The translations under genes and the position numbers were made by a program. A stretch of DNA of 64,000 nucleotides, from the NCBI RefSeq assembly GCF_001592945.1, contig NZ_LRPB01000034.1:186001-250000 (forward strand), read 5' to 3'. The notes under the pieces are model-generated. The model worked only from the letters and a program-made list of their open reading frames with translations, had not been told where the DNA came from and did no database searches. Numbering within the stretch: position 1 is the stretch's first letter; each line of letters opens with the position of its first letter. Of this stretch, positions 18,210-26,873 are shown in pieces. This DNA comes from Roseivirga seohaensis (lineage in GTDB: Bacteria > Bacteroidota > Bacteroidia > Cytophagales > Cyclobacteriaceae).

Positions 18210-18317
18210 TTAAACCTCCCAGTCCTTTTTGTGATTGCTAACTTTATTGTTTGGAAGGATCATTGGAGAAATGATTGCAAATACGAACAACACCAATACA
18301 AAACCGATAATCAACAT
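18210..18317 (-). CDS. Possible 35-residue single-pass membrane protein
   Basis: A short open frame reading MLIIGFVLVLFVFAIIS at its start, followed by PMILPNNKVSNHKK and ending DWEV. The first 18 residues form a clean transmembrane helix and the tail is polar with several lysines, the shape of a genuine small membrane protein. ATG at 18317, TAA at 18210. It lies between pirin and the SBF transporter on the opposite strand, in a spacer with nothing else in it. There is no clear Shine-Dalgarno or promoter match. I do not recognise a family. The call rests on composition and position alone. Confidence 0.45.
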   Translation of the reverse strand: MLIIGFVLVLFVFAIISPMILPNNKVSNHKKDWEV

Positions 18318-18400
18318 AGCTTTTTAATTTGACGCGAAATTGGTGAATTCTTCTTTATAAGGAAAGTAGAATTTAAGTTTATTCACCTCACTAAATCAAA

Positions 18401-18431
18401 TTTGTTATCACCGTGTTCTTCTTTAGTTTTG
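18401..18431 (+). promoter_or_regulatory. Promoter of the SBF transporter, apparently leaderless
   Basis: TTTG (18401-18404), a 19-base spacer and TAGTTTTG (18424-18431) match both elements of the Bacteroidota promoter. The ATG follows at 18436, four bases after the -7 element, where the transcript itself should begin. Confidence 0.55.
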
Positions 18432-18435
18432 GCGG

Positions 18436-19365
18436 ATGTCTACACTCGAACAAGTCCGAATTAACTTTAGCAATGACAGCGTTGGCCTTCTGAATTTTTG
18501 TCTAGGGTTTATCATGTTTGGCGTTGCCCTAAACCTTAAAAAAGACAACTTCATTAGCCTAATCAATAACAAAAAGGCTGTTTTCACTGGTTTGGCGAGT
18601 CAGTTTCTTTTGCTTCCCGCCTTTACCTTTTTATTAATCTTTTTAATTAAGCCTCATCCTGGGTTAGCCTTGGGAATGATATTGGTAGCAGCCTGCCCTG
18701 GTGGTAATGTTTCTAATTTCTATTCAATGGTAGGGAAAGGGAATATCGCATTATCAGTTACCCTTACAGCAATTGCTACGGTTGTTGCTGCATTCGCTAC
18801 CCCGTTTAACTTTAGTTTTTGGGGTAACTTATCTCCTGAAACATCTGAAATTATAAAAAGCATAGGCTTGAGTTTTACAGACATGTTTAAAACGGTATCT
18901 ATAATTTTAGTATTCCCCCTCCTGCTTGGACTGCTTGTAAGTAGCAAAACACCCAAAATTGCAAGCATGATAGAAAAGCCTGTCAAGGTGATTTCCTTTG
19001 TTATCCTAATGGCTTTTATTGCGGTTGCTACCATAGATAACCTTGATGTTTTCAAAAACTACATTCATTATGTAGTTGCACTGGTGTTACTACACAACCT
19101 GATGGCTCTAGGAATTGGCTATTTTACGGGCAAACTCTTCAAAAACAGCGAACAGGATTGCAGAACTATATCTATTGAAACTGGGGTTCAAAATGGAGGG
19201 TTGGCCCTTGTACTTATCTTTAATTTTTTTGACGGAAATGGGCCAATGGCACTTATTGCAGCTTGGTGGGGAGTTTGGGATATTTTCTCTGGCTATATCA
19301 TAGCCTCGCTTTTCGCCTACCGTTCAAAGCGTTCAACAAATAAATTAAAACAAGTTGTTAAATAA
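18436..19365 (+). CDS. Bile acid:sodium symporter (SBF/BASS) family transporter
   Basis: A 309-residue transporter with about nine to ten membrane helices. Family features include the early segment LGFIMFGVALNLKKDNF, the CPGG turn in AACPGGNVSNFYSMVGKGNIALSVTLTAI, which belongs to the first crossover region, and the second repeat with ETGVQNGGLALVL. Family members move bile acids, pantoate or other organic anions with sodium; the substrate here is unknown. The gene is alone, convergent with the DUF922 gene 27 bases downstream. Its promoter suggests a leaderless mRNA. No TM helices are missing. Confidence 0.9.
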   Translation: MSTLEQVRINFSNDSVGLLNFCLGFIMFGVALNLKKDNFISLINNKKAVFTGLASQFLLLPAFTFLLIFLIKPHPGLALGMILVAACPGGNVSNFYSMVGKGNIALSVTLTAIATVVAAFATPFNFSFWGNLSPETSEIIKSIGLSFTDMFKTVSIILVFPLLLGLLVSSKTPKIASMIEKPVKVISFVILMAFIAVATIDNLDVFKNYIHYVVALVLLHNLMALGIGYFTGKLFKNSEQDCRTISIETGVQNGGLALVLIFNFFDGNGPMALIAAWWGVWDIFSGYIIASLFAYRSKRSTNKLKQVVK

Positions 19366-19392
19366 ACATATTTAAATAACATCATATATTAA

Positions 19393-19986
19393 TTATTTGT
19401 TTTGAACGACCTTCAAACTGTTTAATACTTCTTGTTTCCAACGGGCTTGTTCCAACTTATGCTTTCCGTGATTGCTTTCCCGATCATACTGTCTTGAATA
19501 AGCATTGAACTCAGCCAAAATACGACTAATCTCTGCTCTGTATACAACAGCATTTTTCTCTTGACTCTGTTGAAGCTTAATGATTTCGTGCTCTATTTTT
19601 CTTCGATAAAGCTCCGCTATATCAAAATGTAGCTGCTCATGTTTAAGCAAATCCAAATTTGTAGTATCCGATGTCCATGAATGAGGCTTTCTAAAAAGCA
19701 CCTTAATTTCAAACTCTGGCAAACCATTTCTCATGTAGCCCTTCACAGAATGCTTTACCTTTGTTAAGGCCATACTTCCTTTAAGCCGAATACGTCTGTA
19801 AGTGTAATCTTTCCATTCTAATGGACGCGATTCACTCCATTCAATCATTGTCTCGGTCTCAATTACCTCTTCCATTTGGCCAAAAACTGGCATTGCAAAT
19901 GCAATGAAAACAAATAGGCAATACAGCTTTGACAAGCGACCGTTCATACCGAAAACTACTTTAACCATTTCACATCTCCAATTCAT
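19393..19986 (-). CDS. DUF922-like putative zinc protease, secreted
   Basis: A 197-residue protein with an N-terminal hydrophobic export signal (KLYCLFVFIAFAMPVFG); the first ATG at 19986 leaves 13 extra residues before it, so MNGRLSKLYC may be the true start. The motif LKHEQLHFDIAELYRRKIE carries an HExxH-like H-E-Q-L-H, the zinc-site pattern of the DUF922 family. The tail YDRESNHGKHKLEQARWKQEV supplies another conserved histidine region. The region before it (LEWKDYTYRR, then SWTSDTTNLDLL) also fits. Function is unknown. It is divergent from the GNAT genes and convergent with the SBF transporter. Confidence 0.7.
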   Translation of the reverse strand: MNWRCEMVKVVFGMNGRLSKLYCLFVFIAFAMPVFGQMEEVIETETMIEWSESRPLEWKDYTYRRIRLKGSMALTKVKHSVKGYMRNGLPEFEIKVLFRKPHSWTSDTTNLDLLKHEQLHFDIAELYRRKIEHEIIKLQQSQEKNAVVYRAEISRILAEFNAYSRQYDRESNHGKHKLEQARWKQEVLNSLKVVQNK

Positions 19987-20068
19987 TCATAAATTGACAA
20001 AGAGTAAATTACTTTGTTATCTGTTATTAGAGTTCTATTCACTAAATTAAAACGACATTATTTCCAAC

Positions 20069-20578
20069 ATGATTGTTTTAGAAACAGAACGCTTACGCCT
20101 CGAAGAAGGCTCTCTAAATGACCAAGTGTTTATTTTCAATTTATTGAACAGTCCTAACTGGATTGAATTTATTGGCGACCGAGGGATTAAATCGCTAACC
20201 GATGCCGAAAACTATATTAACAACACACTAATCAAAAGCTATAAGGAGGTGGGGTTTGGGCTTTACAAAGTCATTTTAAAACAAGACAACTCTCCTATTG
20301 GTCTGTGTGGATTTTTGCCACGCGATTTCCTTGATCATCCTGATATCGGTTATGCAACTCTGCCCAAACACGAAGGCAAAGGCTACACTTCCGAAGCAAC
20401 TAAAGCCATGCTTGAATATGGACGAAGTACACTGGGCTTTAAGACCATTTTGGCCATTACAAGCTCAAAGAATAGTGCTTCTCAACGTCTATTACAGAAA
20501 ATCGGACTGAACAGAAAGTACAACGAAAAGTACACTCAAGAAAGTGATGATTTACTATTCTCTATCAGTTACTTATGA
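20069..20578 (+). CDS. GNAT N-acetyltransferase (RimJ/RimL type)
   Basis: A 169-residue acetyl-CoA-dependent acyltransferase. It begins LETERLRLEEGSLNDQVFIF, as in RimJ/RimL-like enzymes, and carries the acetyl-CoA pocket motif in DIGYATLPKHEGKGYTSEATKAML (the Q/RxxGxG/A-like loop is HEGKGY). The C-terminal ITSSKNSASQRLLQKIGL is the usual final strand-helix with the conserved asparagine. The acceptor is unknown; proteins of this type modify ribosomal proteins or small molecules. Its stop overlaps the start of the next GNAT gene (ATGA), which implies translational coupling. Confidence 0.9.
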   Translation: MIVLETERLRLEEGSLNDQVFIFNLLNSPNWIEFIGDRGIKSLTDAENYINNTLIKSYKEVGFGLYKVILKQDNSPIGLCGFLPRDFLDHPDIGYATLPKHEGKGYTSEATKAMLEYGRSTLGFKTILAITSSKNSASQRLLQKIGLNRKYNEKYTQESDDLLFSISYL

Positions 20579-21036
20579 ACTCTACTGAAATCATACTAGC
20601 CCAAATCGAAGACATTAACGAACTCAATCGAATATCTTTCGCCTCCAAACAACATTGGGGTTATCCTGAAGAATGGATGGAATTATGGAAAGAGGATTTA
20701 CTGCTCACTGAGCGCGATTTTGAAGTACAGCAGATTTACAAATTGGTACTGGAAAAAATGATTATTGGCTTTTGCGCTATTCAAGAATTACCCGAAGTTT
20801 ATGATGTTACAAACCTTTGGATTGAACCAACGCAAATAGGAAAAGGCTTTGGTAAATTGCTTCTCTCCTTCTGCATTGAAAAAGTAGTGCTCAATAATAA
20901 ACTAATCGTGGTTGAAGCTGACCCCAATGCCGAAGCATTTTATGCAAACCAAGGCTTTGTCACTTATGGCCAAAAGGAAAGCTTGCCTAAAGGACGTTTT
21001 TTGCCTTTGATGAAAAAGAGTTTATACCATAATTGA
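20575..21036 (+). CDS. GNAT N-acetyltransferase
   Basis: A 153-residue acetyltransferase from a different GNAT subfamily than its neighbour. The acetyl-CoA motif is WIEPTQIGKGFGKLLLSFCIEK at about residues 82-103, followed by VVEADPNAEAFYANQGFVTYG, the classic final strand. The start ATG shares four bases with the preceding gene's stop, so the two are coupled. A second overlap in the same direction reaches the YdeI-like gene 30 bases later. The substrate is unknown. Confidence 0.9.
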   Translation: MNSTEIILAQIEDINELNRISFASKQHWGYPEEWMELWKEDLLLTERDFEVQQIYKLVLEKMIIGFCAIQELPEVYDVTNLWIEPTQIGKGFGKLLLSFCIEKVVLNNKLIVVEADPNAEAFYANQGFVTYGQKESLPKGRFLPLMKKSLYHN

Positions 21037-21066
21037 GTTAAAATTAGTAAACCTTATTTTTTAAGT

Positions 21067-21648
21067 ATGAATCCCGAAGTCGATTGGTTTTTCGAAAAAG
21101 ACACAAAATGGAAAGCTGAATATACCCACTTGAGATCCATTGCTCTCGATTGTGGCTTGACGGAAGAGTTGAAATGGGGATGCCCTTGTTATACATTTAA
21201 GGGGGCTAATATTGTTTTGATTCATGGATTTAAAGAATACTGTGCCTATTTATTTCACAAAGGTGTGTTACTAAAGGACACTGAGAACATTCTGATTCAG
21301 CAAACAGAAAATGTGCAGTCTGCCCGCCAGATTCGTTTTACTAACCTTGAAGAAATTACAGAGAAGGAAACTATTTTGAAAGCCTATATCTATGAGGCCA
21401 TTGAAGTAGAAAAAGCTGGTTTGAAAGTTCCTTTAAAGGAAACCTCCGAATTTAGTATGCCTGAAGAATTTCAAAAGGCGTTGGATGAAAACCCCGATTT
21501 AAAAACAGCATTCGAAGCTTTAACCCCAGGACGACAAAGAGGATATCTACTCCATTTTTCTCAACCCAAACAATCCAAAACCCGTGAGTCAAGAATAGAG
21601 AAGTGTACACCAATCATATTTGAAGGCAAAGGTTTGAATGATCGGTAA
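21067..21648 (+). CDS. YdeI/OmpD-associated family protein (DUF1801 plus C-terminal OmdA-like part)
   Basis: A 193-residue cytosolic protein. The first part (LTEELKWGCPCYTFKGANIVLIHGFK, then YCAYLFHKGVLL) matches the DUF1801 domain. The last 60 residues (EFQKALDENPDLKTAFEALTPG, then RQRGYLLHFSQPKQSKTRESRI) match the YdeI/OmdA-type C-terminus reported in bacteriocin-protection-like proteins. Biochemical activity is not established. It follows the two GNAT genes closely on the same strand and may form a small operon with them. A second relative of the C-terminal part lies at 60781-61302. Confidence 0.85.
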   Translation: MNPEVDWFFEKDTKWKAEYTHLRSIALDCGLTEELKWGCPCYTFKGANIVLIHGFKEYCAYLFHKGVLLKDTENILIQQTENVQSARQIRFTNLEEITEKETILKAYIYEAIEVEKAGLKVPLKETSEFSMPEEFQKALDENPDLKTAFEALTPGRQRGYLLHFSQPKQSKTRESRIEKCTPIIFEGKGLNDR

Positions 21649-21694
21649 GTAAATTCTGTTATTCTTTGGATAGATTAACTGCAGAAATCCGTAA

Positions 21695-22822
21695 TCAATT
21701 GGCTTTTGAAACATCCTCCCACATCAACTCCGCTGTTCGTACCGAAGCACCAGTACCACCCATTTTGACTTCGAGTTCATCATAGTCTTTAAGCATTTGC
21801 GCTCTCTTCTCCCCTTTTAGAATCAAATTTAATTCTTTGACCAAGCGCTTTTCGTTGAGGTCTTCTCCAATTAATTCTTGCACCGCCATTCGGTCTAAAA
21901 TCAAATTGACCATACATATAAATTTGATCTTAACGATTCGCTTAAGCAGATGATAAGTAACATAACCGGGCTTGTAGCACACCACTTGTGGTACTTTAAA
22001 CAAGGCGGTTTCTAAAGTAGCCGTTCCTGAAGTCACCAAGGCGGCAGTGGCATTATTCAGAATATCGTAAGTTCGGTTGAATATGAGTTCAACCTTATCA
22101 TCCATATAGGTTTGGTAAAAAGTCTTGTCAATCGTTTCGGAACCAGCAATTACGAACTGATGATCTGGAAAATGTTTTACCGCCTTTAGCATCGCAGGTA
22201 GCTTCGTTTTTATTTCTTGTTTTCTGCTGCCGGGTAAAAGTGCAATAATGGGCTTTTCAGTAAGGTTGAATTCCTTCCTCAGTTCGTCCGAACCTAATAA
22301 ACTAGGCTTACGCTGTTCTAAAGCATCTAAAATGGGGTGGCCAACATAGTCTACATCGTAGCCATATGATTTATAAAAGTCCTTTTCGAATGGAAGGATA
22401 GCAAAAACCCTGTGGCACCATTGGTGAATAGTGTGTACGCGTTTTTGTTTCCATGCCCAAGCTTGTGGAAGAATGTAATAGTAAATTCTAGTAGGAAGTT
22501 TTGATAACCGTACATATTTAGCAATACGCAGATTAAAACCCGAATTATCGATCAAAATCAACACATCCGGTTTAAAAGTCATAATATCATTTTCGCAGAG
22601 GGTGAAGTTTTTCTTGATGGTTCTGATGTTCCAAAGCACGTTGAAAATCCCCATAAAGGAGGAATCCTTAAAATGACGCACCATTTCATTGGTTTCCGCT
22701 TGCATTTTATCGCCACCCCAAACCCTGAAAAAAGCATTGGAATCACGCATTTTCAGCTGCTTCATTAAGTTGGCAGCATGCATATCGCCCGAGGCCTCTC
22801 CTGCTATGATATAGTATTTCAT
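21695..22822 (-). CDS. lpxB: Lipid-A-disaccharide synthase
   Basis: GT19-family glycosyltransferase that joins UDP-diacylglucosamine and lipid X to form the lipid A disaccharide at the inner membrane. Diagnostic stretches are MKYYIIAGEASGDMHAANLM at the start, RIYYYILPQAWAWKQKRV, VDYVGHPILD, IALLPGSRKQEIKTKLP and the end of the nucleotide site AALVTSGTATLETALFKVPQVVCYK. Its 375 residues match E. coli LpxB (382). It is isolated from other lipid A genes here and is convergent with the YdeI-like gene. Upstream lies the REP-like cluster. Confidence 0.97.
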   Translation of the reverse strand: MKYYIIAGEASGDMHAANLMKQLKMRDSNAFFRVWGGDKMQAETNEMVRHFKDSSFMGIFNVLWNIRTIKKNFTLCENDIMTFKPDVLILIDNSGFNLRIAKYVRLSKLPTRIYYYILPQAWAWKQKRVHTIHQWCHRVFAILPFEKDFYKSYGYDVDYVGHPILDALEQRKPSLLGSDELRKEFNLTEKPIIALLPGSRKQEIKTKLPAMLKAVKHFPDHQFVIAGSETIDKTFYQTYMDDKVELIFNRTYDILNNATAALVTSGTATLETALFKVPQVVCYKPGYVTYHLLKRIVKIKFICMVNLILDRMAVQELIGEDLNEKRLVKELNLILKGEKRAQMLKDYDELEVKMGGTGASVRTAELMWEDVSKAN

Positions 22823-22897
22823 ATTTCGGTTCGAAGTTCTATGTTCTTAGGCAATTATCAAATGTTATTTGTGAGAAGGTAATTAATCAATAAAGGG

Positions 22898-23296
22898 TCG
22901 CTCCTACGGAGCTTAATGGTATTGGTTTGCCTTGGTGCTACAAACAGTTCGCCCCGATGGGGCTTTTTTACAGGTATCCATCTGTTACAAATAAAGAATA
23001 GGTTGCCCCGCGAGGGGGCTAAACAGGAAATAAATTCATAGGCTACTCATCTAGTTATCTACCTATTAACCAATCAATCGCTTAAGAAATCAATCTCAAT
23101 ATTAGACAATCATTAAAAAAGTGGTCATAGGCTAAGAAAAAAAGGATTTCCGAATCGGGTTTTACCTAATCTTGCGAATTAGATCAGTAACCCAAAAAAT
23201 CATTTAACATTATCATGAAACCCCATCGGGGTGATCCGTTTGTAGATAATCGAACGTGAAATTTCATACAACAAGCCCCAGCGGGGCGAACCAAAG
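22898..23296. repeat. Cluster of REP-like palindromes in opposed orientation
   Basis: This gene-free stretch between lpxB and the M16 protease holds five G+C-rich short palindromes in AT-rich DNA. They are GCTCCTACGGAGC (22900-22912), GCCCCGATGGGGC (22951-22963), GCCCCGCGAGGGGGC (23005-23019), CCCCATCGGGG (23221-23231) and GCCCCAGCGGGGC (23275-23287). The second carries a left flank CTACAAACAGTTC, and the fourth carries nearly its reverse complement (GTGATCCGTTTGTAG). The left three and right two thus face each other around about 200 bases of unremarkable AT-rich DNA. It is the pattern of REP/BIME-type or MITE-like elements. No transposase is present. I see nothing else in the 570-base gap apart from the terminator at 23326. 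Confidence 0.7.
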
Positions 23297-23325
23297 ATTA
23301 ATTCAAAGATCATCGGTATTAACAG

Positions 23326-23357
23326 AAAAAGGCTCCCAGATTAATCTGGAAGCCTTT
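23326..23357 (-). terminator. Terminator after the M16 protease gene
   Basis: On the minus strand AGGCTTCCAGAT pairs with ATCTGGGAGCCT (one G-U), followed by TTTTTC. Confidence 0.85.
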
Positions 23358-23391
23358 ACAATGTATTAGTATCCGTTCTTAAAGAGGAAAC

Positions 23392-26241
23392 TTATTTCTT
23401 CTTAAGTTCTAACTTTTCGTCTTTTGGATTGACTACAATTGGCTTTCCTAAACCTGTATTTTTCAAAAGGTCCAATTGCGTTTTACCATCTCCCACAACC
23501 ACATAAATCAGTTTATCTGGATTCATATATTCTCCAATGATCTCTTTAGCATCTTCAGAAGTCATTGATTTTAACCTTTCTTCATCCTTTTTAATGTAGT
23601 CCATTGGAAGGTTGTATGTAGATATATTCTGAAGAATTCCTACCAAGCTTCCAAGAGTTTCATATGATTGCGTGTTGCTTCTCAAAATTGTTGTTCTGGT
23701 GCTTTCCATATCTTCTTCTGAGAAGTTCTTTCCGTAGTTATCAAGTATTTCTTTGAAAAGATCGACAGACTCTTTTGTTACATTACTTCTTACACTGGAA
23801 GAGGCAGTAAACGGTGCTCCGTTCATGTTTCTACTAAAGCCAGAGTAAGCACCGTAAGTGTATCCTTTTTCGAGTCTCAGTTGTTTGAAAAGAATAGACC
23901 CTGAACCATCTCCTAATCGGTAATTGGCCACTTCAGCCGCAGCAAAATCTTCGTTATCACCATTCATGCTTATGGTACCAATATTTATAACCGACTGTTT
24001 AGCATCTGGGTAATCAACAAAGTATATTCTAGAACCTTCGTCTGCAGTTTTAATTTCATACTCAGGGAATTCTACATCCTTGGCTTCCCACTTATCGAAT
24101 CTCTTTAAAGAATTCATAACAGTCGGCTCATCTAATGCGCCCACAAAATGGAACGAAGCCAATGATGGTGAGAAGTTCTTATTGTAGTAGTCTTTCAAAT
24201 CGTCTAAGGTAATATTGCTAACCGTTTCGGTTGTTCCCGAGGTTGGGTAAGCGAAGATGTGCTCTTTTCCATAAAGCACCTTATTGAAAACATTTGACGC
24301 AATAGCATTTGGGTTTGCGGCACTCTGCTGAATTGAGTTTAAGGCGGATTTTTTAACTCTGTCAAACTCTCCTTCATCCCATCTTGGCTCGAATAAAATT
24401 TCCTCAACTAAATCTAGTACTTGATCATAGTTTTTAGCTAATGAACTACCACTAATTGTGATGTACTCTTTTGAAGCAAAAACACTAACTCTAGCGCCTA
24501 GTTGCCCAATGGCCTCTTGAAGTTCTAATGGAGTTTTATTGGCAGTTCCTTCCATTAACATGTTATCTAACAAGGCGGCAGTTCCAATCTTGGCTGGATC
24601 ATCTAAGAACATTCCTCCTTTAATTCTAAGGCTAAACTGCACCATTGGCAGCTCATCTTGATAAATATGGAATACTTTCATTCCGTTATCTCGCTTGCTA
24701 TTATTAATCTTAGGAGGGTCAAAACTAAGCGTTCCTTTTAACGGAGGCGCTACACTACGATCAATTTTTGAGGCGGTTTTCTCAAATGTCACCCCTTGTT
24801 CATAGGGATTGTCTTCGGCTCCTTGAACAATGGCCTCTTCTACTACTGAAGCTTTTTCTGAGCCGTCCAATACCAATTCTTTTTGTCCTACTGGTACAAA
24901 ACTGGTCGCCAAGTAGTTTTTATCTTTAATGTACTTATTGTACACCTTCATGATTTCCTCTCGAGTTACACTTTGAGATTTCTTTAAGTCTTCAACAATA
25001 AAACCGGGATCGCCAGCAAAAGTATTATAATTGGCTAACGAAGATGCCTTACCAAACACACTTGACATTCCGTTGTAAAACCCTGTTTCTTGACCAATTT
25101 TTATTCTTGTTAAGTCAGCGTCAGAAAAACCTTCCGATTCAAACCTTTTTAAACCTTCAAAAATTGCAGCTCTTAAATCATTCAAATTCACGCCATCAAA
25201 AGCTCTAGACCCAATCGAAAATGTTCCAGCGATTTCTGCTGAGGAATTATAAGCAAAAACGCCAGGTGCCAACTTTTTCTCTTCAACAACCACCTTATAC
25301 AAAGCAGATTTTTTTCCATCAGTTAATACTTGCCCAAGCATATTTAAAGCCCAATAATCTGGGTGATATTGCTCTACGGTTGGCCATGTCATTTCTAAAT
25401 CAGGAAGGTTAGCGAATTTATCTTCGTGATAAAACAATTTAGTTTGGTCAAGAACAGCAGATTTCGGTTTTATTGCCTCTACTTCAGCTCTTGGCTCAAA
25501 TTCGCCAAAGTATTTTTCTACAAGTGTTTTAACCTCAGCTTGCTCCACATCGCCAGCAATCACTAAAGTTGCGTTGTTTGGGCCATACCACTTGTCGTAA
25601 AACTCTTTCACATCGGCTACGGTAGCATTTTGCAAATCTTCTAAGCTTCCAATCACATCCCAGCTATAAGGGTGCCCTTCTGGGTAAAGATTTTTCAGTT
25701 TTACATATTCTTTGTGGCCATATGGCCTGTTGTCTACCCCTTGTCTTTTTTCATTCTTTACTACTTGCTTTTCGTTTTCAAGTCCCCAGTCGGAAACGGT
25801 ATTGATGAAAAAGCCCATTCTATCAGATTCCATCCAAAGCATTTGCTCTACAGCATCGCTTGGCACTGTTTCATAGTAGATAGTTCCGTCAGTCCAGGTT
25901 CCTCCGTTGAAAGTTCCTCCTAAGTCGTTTACATTTTTAATAAAGTTACCTGCCCCTACGTTTTCTGAATTTTGGAAAAGCATGTGTTCAAAAAAGTGAG
26001 CAAAGCCAGTTTTCCCAGGTTTTTCGCGGTTAGAACCTACATGATACAATACCGCTACTGCCACTTTAGGGTCAGAATTATCTTTATGAACGACCACCTC
26101 TAGCCCATTGTCTAGTGTGAATTTTTCATAGTTCAATTTAAATTCTGTACTCTCCTGCTCTTCAACCCCACCAGTACAGGCGGAAAGAATAATCACGAGC
26201 GACAAGAATGCTACAAGTCGATGTTTCAATAATGTTTTCAT
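23392..26241 (-). CDS. M16 family (pitrilysin-type) zinc metallopeptidase, lipoprotein
   Basis: A 949-residue double-unit peptidase of the M16 family. A signal peptide ends in a lipobox (LSAC, cysteine 22), so it is probably membrane-anchored in the periplasm. The inverted zinc motif HFFEH lies at 82-86 within KTGFAHFFEHMLFQ, and the downstream glutamate site is in ENEKQVVKNEKRQG. The second M16 unit starts near residue 520 (KRDNGMKVFHIYQDELPMVQF) and lacks an HxxEH, as expected for the regulatory half. The family degrades peptides in the periplasm; the substrate is unknown. It is a single-gene unit with its own terminator. Confidence 0.95.
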   Translation of the reverse strand: MKTLLKHRLVAFLSLVIILSACTGGVEEQESTEFKLNYEKFTLDNGLEVVVHKDNSDPKVAVAVLYHVGSNREKPGKTGFAHFFEHMLFQNSENVGAGNFIKNVNDLGGTFNGGTWTDGTIYYETVPSDAVEQMLWMESDRMGFFINTVSDWGLENEKQVVKNEKRQGVDNRPYGHKEYVKLKNLYPEGHPYSWDVIGSLEDLQNATVADVKEFYDKWYGPNNATLVIAGDVEQAEVKTLVEKYFGEFEPRAEVEAIKPKSAVLDQTKLFYHEDKFANLPDLEMTWPTVEQYHPDYWALNMLGQVLTDGKKSALYKVVVEEKKLAPGVFAYNSSAEIAGTFSIGSRAFDGVNLNDLRAAIFEGLKRFESEGFSDADLTRIKIGQETGFYNGMSSVFGKASSLANYNTFAGDPGFIVEDLKKSQSVTREEIMKVYNKYIKDKNYLATSFVPVGQKELVLDGSEKASVVEEAIVQGAEDNPYEQGVTFEKTASKIDRSVAPPLKGTLSFDPPKINNSKRDNGMKVFHIYQDELPMVQFSLRIKGGMFLDDPAKIGTAALLDNMLMEGTANKTPLELQEAIGQLGARVSVFASKEYITISGSSLAKNYDQVLDLVEEILFEPRWDEGEFDRVKKSALNSIQQSAANPNAIASNVFNKVLYGKEHIFAYPTSGTTETVSNITLDDLKDYYNKNFSPSLASFHFVGALDEPTVMNSLKRFDKWEAKDVEFPEYEIKTADEGSRIYFVDYPDAKQSVINIGTISMNGDNEDFAAAEVANYRLGDGSGSILFKQLRLEKGYTYGAYSGFSRNMNGAPFTASSSVRSNVTKESVDLFKEILDNYGKNFSEEDMESTRTTILRSNTQSYETLGSLVGILQNISTYNLPMDYIKKDEERLKSMTSEDAKEIIGEYMNPDKLIYVVVGDGKTQLDLLKNTGLGKPIVVNPKDEKLELKKK

Positions 26242-26344
26242 AGAATAAGTTAATTTCAGAGAATAAAGCTAGCAATTTAAATCACTCGAAATCAAGTAGT
26301 TTAGCGTTGACCGGTAATTTTTGATGAATTTATTTTCTTGTAAA

Positions 26345-26374
26345 TAAAAAAGGCCAAGCGTAAACTTGACCTTT
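26345..26374 (-). terminator. Terminator after the small secreted protein gene
   Basis: AAAGGTCAAG and CTTGGCCTTT pair with one G-U on the minus strand, followed by a run of T. Confidence 0.8.
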
Positions 26375-26418
26375 GTATCGGATGATTATTTTAAAAAAGA
26401 AATTAATAATTAGTACGA

Positions 26419-26754
26419 TTACTCAACTTCGATGGTCTTTGCCCATACTTTAGGTAATGTTGGACGGTTTTTCTTCATCCACCAAACGGCATAGTCTGCA
26501 CCAGATTTAGAGTAATAGGTTTCGATATACACGTAGTATTTCTTTTCAGCATCATCGTAAAAAATACCCGCATCTTTATAGTCAGGTTTTACTTTTTTAA
26601 GCAAATCGTCAGCATTGCTTTTGGCTGGATACTGCCCTACTACAATAATAAAGTTTTTGGCCACCTTTACTTCATCAGGTTTAACATCGGTAGCACTCAC
26701 CGCAAATGGAGCGAATAACCCAAAACACAGCATTAGCATTAATATCTTTTTCAT
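26419..26754 (-). CDS. Small secreted protein, SPOR-like fold suspected
   Basis: A 111-residue exported protein: signal peptide MKKILMLMLCFGLFAPFAVSA is followed by about 85 residues. The order strand-helix-strand (NFIIVVGQYPAKSNADDLLKKV, then AGIFYDDAEKKYYVYIETYY, then SGADYAVWWMKKNRPTLPK) resembles a single SPOR-type domain, which binds denuded peptidoglycan glycan strands, and similar tails are seen on Bacteroidota gliding and secretion proteins. That assignment is inference; conserved residues were not checked. It has its own terminator, and another (that of the VPS10/BNR gene) precedes its start, so it is monocistronic. Confidence 0.55.
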   Translation of the reverse strand: MKKILMLMLCFGLFAPFAVSATDVKPDEVKVAKNFIIVVGQYPAKSNADDLLKKVKPDYKDAGIFYDDAEKKYYVYIETYYSKSGADYAVWWMKKNRPTLPKVWAKTIEVE

Positions 26755-26798
26755 AAGCGTTGTTTTCTGTTGATAAAAATAACTATTTCAAAAATTAA

Positions 26799-26828
26799 TA
26801 AAAAAACCCGTCAATAAATAACGGGTTT
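26799..26828 (-). terminator. Terminator after the VPS10/BNR gene
   Basis: AAACCCGT and ACGGGTTT form an eight-pair stem with a nine-base loop, followed by TTTTT on the minus strand. Confidence 0.8.
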
Positions 26829-26873
26829 AATTTTCAAATATGGTAATGAAGACGGAAAAACGTCTTGTTTGTA

